Positions 56,070 through 64,000 of a stretch of 64,000 nucleotides of DNA are shown piece after piece. A program made the translations under genes and the position numbers. The notes beneath the pieces were generated by a model that did no database searches, was not told the origin of the DNA, and was given only the letters and a program-made list of their open reading frames with translations. The DNA is taken from contig CM067445.1 of the NCBI GenBank assembly GCA_034508935.3, positions 19,100,583 to 19,164,582 of the forward strand, read 5' to 3'. The first letter of the stretch is position 1. The number at the start of each line of letters is the position of its first letter. This stretch comes from Berghia stephanieae (Eukaryota > Mollusca > Gastropoda > Nudibranchia > Aeolidiidae).

Positions 56070-56935
56070 CATGTCTCATCCAAGATATAAATTGGGAATC
56101 AGGCCAGTTCTATTACCAGGCAATGTTCTTGTCCATCCCAACTCCCTAGGGGCTATCCGTCCCGTTGACCCATCCATTCATCAACATATCGCCTACATAT
56201 TGATTGAACCATCTTATTCTTGCACTTCTTTCCATCGTGGAATAGACCAATACACCAATCTATAGATCACTCATGATATACATTAACCCCAATATCCTTC
56301 AAACAGATTGATCCATTTTATTTCAGTATTCAATATTTTGTTGTAAACCCTTGAACTATGAATATAACGATTGTAATTATTTCAACATTTATTCAATATT
56401 TTGTTGTAAACCCTTGAACTATGAATATAACGATTGTAATTATCTCAACATTTATTCAATATTTTGTTATGCCGTGATCCACTAGGTTGCTTATCACGTC
56501 CACCTAGACTGCTATCCTACAATTAACTTCTTACTTTAAACTGGGTACTATAAGTAATATTTAATTGTTTACAATATTTATCATTCTTTCATCTTTGGCA
56601 TAATACATCAAAGTATTATTGCTCCAATTTTACCAAAATTGGCAATCCATTAGATATGACATCTATTATAATTTCATAAAACATTTAATTCACTCAAGCA
56701 GGGGTAATTCTATATCATGTGACACATCACCTCAATCCGTTTCTGGGTAACCCGAAGAACAATGTGACGAAAAGTGAATTTAAAGTTAAGATAATCAGCG
56801 TTATTTTATTGTATCATTTAGCTCCCTTAGAATTTATATTCCTTCTTCTGTTTAAAACGAAAAAGAAAATATATTGGCACAATTGTCATATTTCTGTATA
56901 TAGAGTTTTAATCACCTAAATCGTACCAATGTAAA
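56070..56935. other. Mostly unique; one 63-bp tandem duplication
   Basis: 'attcaatattttgttgtaaa' + 'cccttgaactatgaatataa' + 'cgattgtaatta' occurs twice in tandem (~56328-56460) with a third start after it. Confidence 0.75.
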
Positions 56936-56939
56936 GGGA

Positions 56940-58030
56940 AAGTCACCATATTTATTTTAATGGACTTGTCGGCAGCATTTAACGTTATAGATCACATAGT
57001 TCTTTGTAACAGCATTTTTTCATAATGTCTGAATTGGTGACATCGCCATTCAATGGTTATAGTCATATCTCATTGATGAAACAAAACCTGTCTTGACTGA
57101 TAACAAGAAACCTATTGATTTGCCATTGATTTTCGGTGTGTCTCCGAGGACTGTGTTCTTGGTCAAGTGCTCTACTCTGTATACATTGTTCCTAAGACGT
57201 GCCATCATATCCCATGAAGTTAAAAGTCACGTTGTATACTGACGATATGTAGTTGTGCACGTCTCTCACATCTTCCAGCATTCATCTGATCGCATGTGAT
57301 CGGTGATCCGTGTTTATTGAGCAATGAATGCAGAGACATCAATTTAAAATAATTAACAATAAAACCGAAATCGTCCTTTGTAGAATACCATCCAAAATCA
57401 ACTGTAATTTTGTACCCTATATTTTTGTTCGGGATTGTATGTACCTGTCCCAAATAACGTTAATAATCTAAGAGCAGCCCTGTACCGATGTTTGAGCATG
57501 TAGTATCAAATTAACCCAATTATACAGTTAATAAACTTTGAAATGAAAAAGATACAAAGAATGAAATATATCGTCTTGATCACTGCAACTCGTTGCTCGA
57601 TGGTCTTCCTGACACTGGAGATGACAAGCTTCAAGAAGTTGAGAACAGAGCGGCAATAGCGGGGATAGAAATTGACAGAACAAGTGCTCAATCCATGCTG
57701 AGGTCATTCCACTGGATGCGCGTTCAAGCTAGAATCGACTACAAAATTGCCTTACTTTGTGTTTAGGCACAGATATTGATGGTCTCCTGGCTACATTCAA
57801 ATAATGATCCCCCATATACTCCAACTTGACAGCTTGGGTCCTTTGAAAATAAAAAATTACAGGTTCCAAGAACAAAACCCTAAATGTTTCGCTAATAGTT
57901 GAACCATTACTTTGGAAGTCTTTTCCTCTTTCAATCAGACAAAGCGAGTAGACTTTAAAGAAGAGACTCAAATCGACTTTTCAAAAAGTTTCTATTTCAA
58001 ACCTTTTGAATTTAATATTTTAAAAAGATA
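56940..58030 (+). mobile_element. Old L2/CR1-like LINE remnant
   Basis: Frames change repeatedly, but L2/CR1-type reverse transcriptase blocks appear in the right order: LMDLSAAFNVIDHIVL (57k start), a decayed GVxxxxVL box, LYTDDM (YADD-like) near 57235, LDHCNSLLDGLPDTGDDKLQ at ~57578, RVQARIDYKIALLCV at ~57720, PPYTP..., and LWKSFPLSIRQSE at ~57908. Heavily mutated and inactive, far older than the LINE at 966. Confidence 0.75.
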
Positions 58031-58034
58031 CCTG

Positions 58035-58675
58035 GTTTCCATTGCTGACACCCATGTTCGGATGGGGTTTTATAATATATATTGTCTTGAATTTAATGCC
58101 CGATAGGCCAACAGTGTCTATAAAGTACTATGAGGTTTATACGAAAAGCCCTATACAAGTGCAATTAATTATTACAATTATTAATTATTTCACCATTTCA
58201 TTTCTTTACTTGTTGATTTCATTCACTTTGCTTGATCGTAAACGTAACTATCTATTCCTCTTGCCATCTATAAATTCCTCCATCTACCACTAACAATTTA
58301 CACATTGATCAAATGATCATTCAACAGTTTTGTCAATGTCTATCCTTACATTTACGTGTAATGTTGATAACAAGTATAGACGTAGGTGAAAGTTGATTGG
58401 CAGCAAAGGAAGTCGGTGTCATGAACAGCATTTCATATTTTCTATCCTTAAGTATTGAGTGAATATCTAATATTTCGCATGCATAAACCTATTATTTTGC
58501 AAAGGGGGTATTGTAAGAATGCAAACTCACTCAAAAAGCTTGAAAGATATTTTTGTTTGGAATGAATTAGACATTAGACTATAATAATTCTGCTAATGGA
58601 TTAATGTAGCTGTATGAAGCGCATTGAGCGCATGGGGCAAAATTTTATTACCATCTCCTTTAATCGATTGGAGAA
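58035..58675. other. No recognisable feature
   Basis: AT-rich; short unsupported frames. Confidence 0.5.
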
Positions 58676-58689
58676 TAAAAGGTAATCCT

Positions 58690-58800
58690 AACATGAAGGG
58701 GTCAGGAAAACATGTCGGCTTCAATCGGATTCGATCTCGGTCCCTTTATTTTTCTGCGAGTGAAGCAAGTACTCTACCAATCGTGGTAAACAGCCGATTA
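58690..58800 (-). mobile_element. tRNA-like SINE head
   Basis: Minus strand: GATTGGTAGAGTACTTGCTT (A box) .. GGGACCGAGATCGAATCCGA (B box), related to the head of family 2. Confidence 0.6.
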
Positions 58801-58809
58801 ATCCCATTC

Positions 58810-59590
58810 ATAAAGTAAAAGAGAAAAATCTGACTTGCTCCAACAAATTCATTGATTTCATTTGGACCATGACATTTTCCATCAAATGTCAATAAATTAA
58901 AAAGGACATGTCTAAGACTCTCTAACCTAAGACTTCAATTATCAGCTTTAAGTCTTTTGGATAAATTATGGGTCATTTTAAATGAACTTTACTTTTTGAA
59001 ATCCATATTTTCTGGCAAAATGAACAAAAATATGTTTTGTTGAAAATCGAAAGAAGTAACGATTACATTTTGACTATGAATAACAATTAAGGTTTATGGT
59101 AATACTACAACGACCATGGTTACAATTTTTATCGACTCGAAGTCTCTGATACTATATCAAACGTTAAGTACCATAAAGATGAAACAGTCGGTCAGACATC
59201 TTGTGAAGAGTCCCCCGAGAACATCCAAAATATATTTATCCATTCAATAAATGTTAATTTATTCGGTGATTCATTCAGTCAATAACATAAGTACAGAATG
59301 CTTTTCTGTATTATAGCCTGATACAAAGTAGGACTATCCCAAGACCTGTATGAAAACATCTGTTGTTTGTTGCTTTGTTTTTTTTTTGGTTGAAGACTTC
59401 GTCAAAACTGTTTTAATTTTTTTGGTGGTAAACTATAATTTTGGGGTGCGATAATACTATGATTATAATAATGTGATATAATACAGACTACAAACAAATG
59501 AAACTCAGTGCAAGCATATTAATTTCTCTTTCTCTCATTATTGCATCCAAAAATTCACCCCATACACTTTACCCCCGTGAAGAATATAGG
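58810..59590. other. No recognisable feature
   Basis: AT-rich unique-looking sequence. Confidence 0.5.
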
Positions 59591-59599
59591 AATTTAATC

Positions 59600-59770
59600 A
59601 TCCCCCAAATCGGGTAACCTAACCGATAATTTAGGAGGTCTGGGGTTCGATTCCTAGACGTGGTCGGCTGATTTTTCTGGGGTTTTTTCTCTCTGCTTTG
59701 TCTGGCATTGTTTCATAGACACTTTTTCAGGTCTTTATCCCATAGTCATACAGTGTTTGTTAATATTGTT
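59600..59770 (+). mobile_element. Family-F related tRNA-like element
   Basis: 'gaggtctggggttcgattcc' (B-box-like), 'ggtcggctgatttttctggg', 'ctctgctttgtctggcattg', 'ttcaggtctttatcc' match the right halves of 20756 and 43326. The left arm is missing. Confidence 0.65.
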
Positions 59771-60164
59771 GAAATTAAATTAGCAAAATATACTCAGTTA
59801 GATTTACCATTGAACGATTCTGCTCTTATAAAACCTTTATACAGTAATGTTGAAACTGACTATATGAAGATATATTAGAGGGGGAGCATTTTTAAAATTT
59901 CGATCAACAGGCCAAAGTATTGATATTTTCATCACCTTTTAATAAAAAGTGCCTTACAATCAATGGAACCCCACTCTCTACCTGGCCTTTATCAACATTT
60001 GTAAAAAGGAAGATTATTTGGGATTTCTAATGTAAAGTATGTCATTGAATTTTTCTCCTTAATTGTGATTAGCTTAGGATTTTTATACCGTTTAGATTGT
60101 TTTTATAACGATAAAAGATGGAGTTAAAAAACGTGTGTCGATACACAACTATCCTGAGCACTTC

Positions 60165-60380
60165 GGAAAAGCACGTATTTAATGTTTTGGCCAGAAAAAA
60201 CGTCCTTCAAATATCGTCGATTAAAATAACCCAAATCTAAACAAAAACTCTCAAATCTGTGACCCCGCGAAGTCCCAGGTTTTAGCAGTTTTGGCAAGAT
60301 GAGGGTAATTTTATTTGATCGATATTTGAAGGACAAGTTTTCTGGCCAAACTTGTAAATAGTTGTTTTTCCATAATATGG
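60165..60380. mobile_element. Palindromic MITE (family H2)
   Basis: 'ttttggccagaaaaaacgtc', 'cttcaaatatcgtcgatt', centre 'ccccgcgaagtcccaggttt', 'gatcgatatttgaaggacaa', 'gttttctggccaaacttg'. Confidence 0.85.
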
Positions 60381-60389
60381 TGGTATTCA

Positions 60390-61310
60390 CTCACGTCTTT
60401 CATAAAACCTTTCTACTAAAGTGGATAAAATATTCCTCTGCTGTTGAAATGCGTAATATCTGTTATTTAGATGTAATCAATAAAAATGGAAATAGAAGGA
60501 ATTCCAATGTTGACGAGATATAAACTGCAACAGGAAGTATGTATGAAGTGGATTTGTCATTGATATACGATGTCAAAATGATTCTGAGCTCCAAGAAGCT
60601 GTGGACTGTGAAAGGTAATAAAAGCAAATGAATATAACAGCTTCAAGAAGAGAACAAAATATATTATGGGAGAAGGGCTATTAACACTTTATGCCACAAT
60701 GGCATTTGATAGGAACAAGATTAAGGTATTAAAAACAGGTCAATCAATATAATATGTTATATTACAGAATGGCTAAAAATAATGTATTTTTCAAATATTT
60801 GTTTTGAAATTTGCTAACATGGAATATCTAGGTCTAATATCACAATTTCATTCTTTAAAATTAACATTAATATTAGTCAGACGTAAGTTTTTAAAAAAGA
60901 GAAAAGATAACCCTTCTTATTTTCTATACTGCGAAGAGATTATACAATTGTCTGCTAGTGTAACGTCTAGGTCGGTGCCGCCATTGTTCTTATAATAAAT
61001 TTTATTATGAATATAGAGCTAGTACTCCATGAAACTAAAATTGGAAGACGAAAATACGATTATTTTGGATAAAGGGGATAAGAAATGTCGGAGGATTGGT
61101 TGGCGAGTGGTCTCTAGTATAGATAGAGGAGGGCTGATTTCGGGTTTTATTGAGTCTAGATTAGGTAGTCAATAGGATCTTGACGAGGAAGACACGTAAT
61201 GAATATGGAAGGGCGAGAAGATGAAAGGGGTAGGGATGAAAGGGGGCGGATTCTTATTGTAAATTATGGGTTGATAAAAATAAGACTATCGTTAATGATA
61301 GGGTGAAAAA
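60390..61310. other. No recognisable feature
   Basis: A 63-codon frame (60804-60995, plus) is unsupported. Confidence 0.45.
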
Positions 61311-61317
61311 TTGATTT

Positions 61318-61319
61318 GC

Positions 61320-61378
<59 letters not shown>

Positions 61379-61381
61379 GAC

Positions 61382-61413
<32 letters not shown>

Positions 61414-61437
61414 GACTAGATAGATAGAGAGAGATAA

Positions 61438-61480
<43 letters not shown>

Positions 61481-61555
61481 CAGATAGATAAAGATAGATA
61501 GACAGATATATAGATAGATGGGTGGATATAGATAGAGAGATATAGATAGATAGAT
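61318..61555. repeat. (GATA)n microsatellite
   Basis: GATA repeat with two 'gagactagatag' breaks. GATA-like drift continues to ~61860. Confidence 0.95.
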
Positions 61556-62024
61556 AATTTTGTTTGGGTTTGTAGTAAGGTATATAGATGGGTTGAGGAT
61601 TGATAAATGAATATACAAAGGATAGCAAGACAGACAACAGTTAGATAGATTGATGGATAAATTGAACACATGATAACTGTCGTTATGAATGGGTGAGGAA
61701 ATGATATTCAGATAGATAGAGAGATAAATAGACGTTTAGATGTATGAGTATAGACAAAGATCTATAGACGGATGGCGTATATATAGATGAATAGACAAAG
61801 GATTGAAAGACAGACAATGGTGGGTAGATAAATAGAGCGATAGATAAATTGAATAACTGATCTATTGATTTATGAAACGTATTAGTTATTATTAGCAGTT
61901 TTATTTATTAGTCGGTAAAAGAAATATAAGATCCTCTTGTAAAGTTTACAGCTTATACCTTTTAATTAAATAACAATCTATACAAATAACAATCATAAAT
62001 ATGGATGAATAGATATGACTTACT

Positions 62025-62205
62025 GACTTGACTTAAGGCCTTTCGCTTCCTAATCATCCGATCAGGACGCGTCGGCTGCCTCTCTAATCATCTGTGTCAT
62101 TTCCTTCCACAGTTCACGGTCTTTTGCTGTGGATGCTAAGTTCATAAGGTCTTCCTTTGATTTTAATTCTTTGTTATGTTGAAGGCGTTTTAGATATGTA
62201 TAGAT
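62025..62205 (-). mobile_element. LINE 3' end fragment, third type
   Basis: Minus strand: YLKRLQHNKELKSKEDLMNL, ASTAKDRELWKEMTQMIREA, ADAS then stop, and a short 3' UTR. Typical last ~55 residues of a LINE RT ORF; distinct in sequence from the other fragments here. Confidence 0.7.
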
Positions 62206-62209
62206 ATAT

Positions 62210-62920
62210 AGGTAGACAAATAAATAGATGGAATTCAGATTTAGAATTTTAGTGGTTCACTTGACTCTTTTAGCTCATTTCAGCACCTAAGAAATGATAA
62301 ATAGTACACGATTTAAATCACAATTATGAGAAAGACATGAGACTCAGTGGCTGTGATACAGGTACCTTGAGAAAGTGAGGCGTATGGGAAATGTTATAAA
62401 GTAGACCACCACGATCTTCTGTCCCAAGGCTGTTCGAGGTTCGACAAACCTGCTAGCACGGGATCTCTACGAAAGATTTACTAAAAGGGTTTGAAACATT
62501 GATACGGTCACGGGAAGAAATGACTTATAGGCAACAATGATCATGTCTTGGGCAAATTGATGTTTCATTAGGTATTATTATATCAGGGAATGTTAAAAAT
62601 TTTTTAAAAATGTTAAATTGATGAGAAATGTGAAATCGTAGTATTTGTCACGTTAAGTAACCATGTACAACATATAAATGTAAACAAATTCTCATAATTT
62701 TCAAAATATTTCAAATTTTTGTGATCTAAATCACCCCAAAATATAGCAATTTTTGAGCCTTTGGGTCAAAGAAATATTTACTGACATCTGGTTGCCTCCC
62801 ATTGAGATAAGAACTCTAGTTTGTTATTTGTACAATCCAAGCCGTATTATTCTAGGACAATACACTAGGGTGAGAGTGAAAGAAACCCCTCCAAAATCTC
62901 GGCCTTTACCCTTTGCCTAC
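62210..62920. other. No recognisable feature
   Basis: AT-rich; no supported ORF. Confidence 0.5.
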
Positions 62921-62925
62921 AGATA

Positions 62926-62961
<36 letters not shown>
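62926..62961. repeat. (CA)n microsatellite
   Basis: Uninterrupted CA repeat. Confidence 0.95.
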
Positions 62962-62963
<2 letters not shown>

Positions 62964-62964
62964 G

Positions 62965-64000
62965 GACATACACATATCTAATATAATACCGTGTTGAGTC
63001 AATCGGTCACATATTTGATTAGATCGCTTGTTGAATTGTTACTCATAAAGAGACTAATAGATAGCCAATTGGGAGTTTAATAATGGAAAACTTATTCCTG
63101 AAACACAAGGCCTTTCCATGGCAGTCGGTCCCATTAACACGTATAAATGTATCTACGATGTTATGTAATCGACTACATTCCCCAGATGATTATCCTTTGT
63201 AATCGATATGGTAATTACATTCAGGTCTAGGAATATCGATTGGTTCCGGTGAATGTGTCCACTGTGATAATAGTGAGAGAACGGACACAGGGGTAATAAC
63301 TCCTGTGACTACAACTTAATTGATCTTTTTGCCTTATCCAAACCCATGACGCTTCTTTTCAAGTTTCGAGATGATAATGTTCCCCCACCGAAAATCCTTG
63401 TTTTTCCAAGTCAAAAGTAGATTTGTGTTTTATAAGATATCCAATGAACGTCTTTTTACGTGCACCTTTGAAGATCAAAAGTTCCTCTTTATATCAATAT
63501 AGTTGTGGTTCTCGATGACACTGTTTAGCAGGAGCAATACATGTTCAAGACTAATCAGTCTGTGCTCCAAAAGAGCGTCGTTTACAAGATTTTGAGAAAA
63601 CAACTCACTTGCATCCTTATAAACTGCGGGTTGTTTGTTTGTATGTTTTTAAGGGTTTTACGGCACTTGCAACACATTAATGTTATCAACGCCAGTAAAA
63701 AGGAAGATAATGGGATGGTAAAAAGGTCTAGAATTACAATTAAAGCACCCAAGAGGCAAAGGGGAATTTGTTCAAATAAGAATCAGGTGTAGATTCCAAG
63801 AGCACCCCATCAAAGAACTTAGTTTGAGATCATTAAAAGTCAAATGTTTTACAAATCATATATAATATAAAGAAAACATAATACGGTGCATTAAAGAGAG
63901 ATGATTTACAAGGGAAAAAAATATCATCTCCCAAAACTAACTATACATTTGACTGTTTCCCTCTCAGCCAGGGCATCCGGCCATGACCAGAACAAAACCA
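62965..64000. other. No gene recognised
   Basis: An 83-codon plus frame (63541-63792) has no domain. Sequence near 63650-63690 ('gggttttacggcacttgcaa') reads like a dispersed repeat but no second copy is in the window. Confidence 0.4.

Overview
The window looks like a non-coding-rich piece of an animal nuclear genome: AT-rich, full of long microsatellites, tRNA-headed SINEs, broken LINEs and hairpin-type MITEs, with a single recognisable spliced host gene. The SINEs have a tRNA-like head, a conserved middle and a 3' tail ending in a 'gcgctatataaa'-type motif. Together with RTE-like LINE pieces and very long (TA)n, (GATA)n, (GAA)n and (GAT)n tracts, they suggest a marine invertebrate. A cephalopod mollusc is my best guess, at moderate confidence, and it rests on repeat style, not on a marker gene.

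Host gene. Three exons on the minus strand (29803-30372, 26996-27216, 22312-23667), with consensus splice sites and matching phases, encode the first ~715 residues of a multi-pass membrane protein related to vertebrate PRRT3/PRRT4. Six membrane segments are visible and a very long Ser-rich loop lies before the sixth. The remaining 3' exon or exons were not found; they lie below 22312 or outside the window. Introns 1 and 2 hold hairpins, SINEs, microsatellites and a puzzling intact 100-codon ORF.

Layout. 0-10 kb: LINE 3' ends, a LINE inserted in a SINE with an 11-bp target duplication, hairpin MITEs and (TA)n/(CA)n/(ATCT)n tracts. 12.3-17.0 kb: the most striking object, a ~4.6-kb inverted repeat. 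Its two arms (~2.07 and ~2.49 kb) run from an outer 10-bp repeat through hairpin modules to an inner higher-order array of five related 38-bp modules. The arms mirror each other about a ~42-bp spacer, and the whole is flanked by an exact 19-bp direct repeat. It resembles the architecture of Drosophila foldback (FB) elements and codes for nothing recognisable. 17-22 kb: simple repeats and an 11-copy 76-bp array. 22-30.5 kb: the PRRT-like gene. 31-64 kb: dispersed SINEs of two main families, a palindromic MITE family, a ~190-bp repeat family that keeps a TGACGTCA motif, tandem arrays, LINE fragments including an old L2/CR1-like copy, and very long triplet repeats.

No virus-derived element, rRNA, CRISPR array or convincing intact tRNA gene was seen. 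Most long open frames are translations of simple repeats or of the foldback array and are not called as genes.
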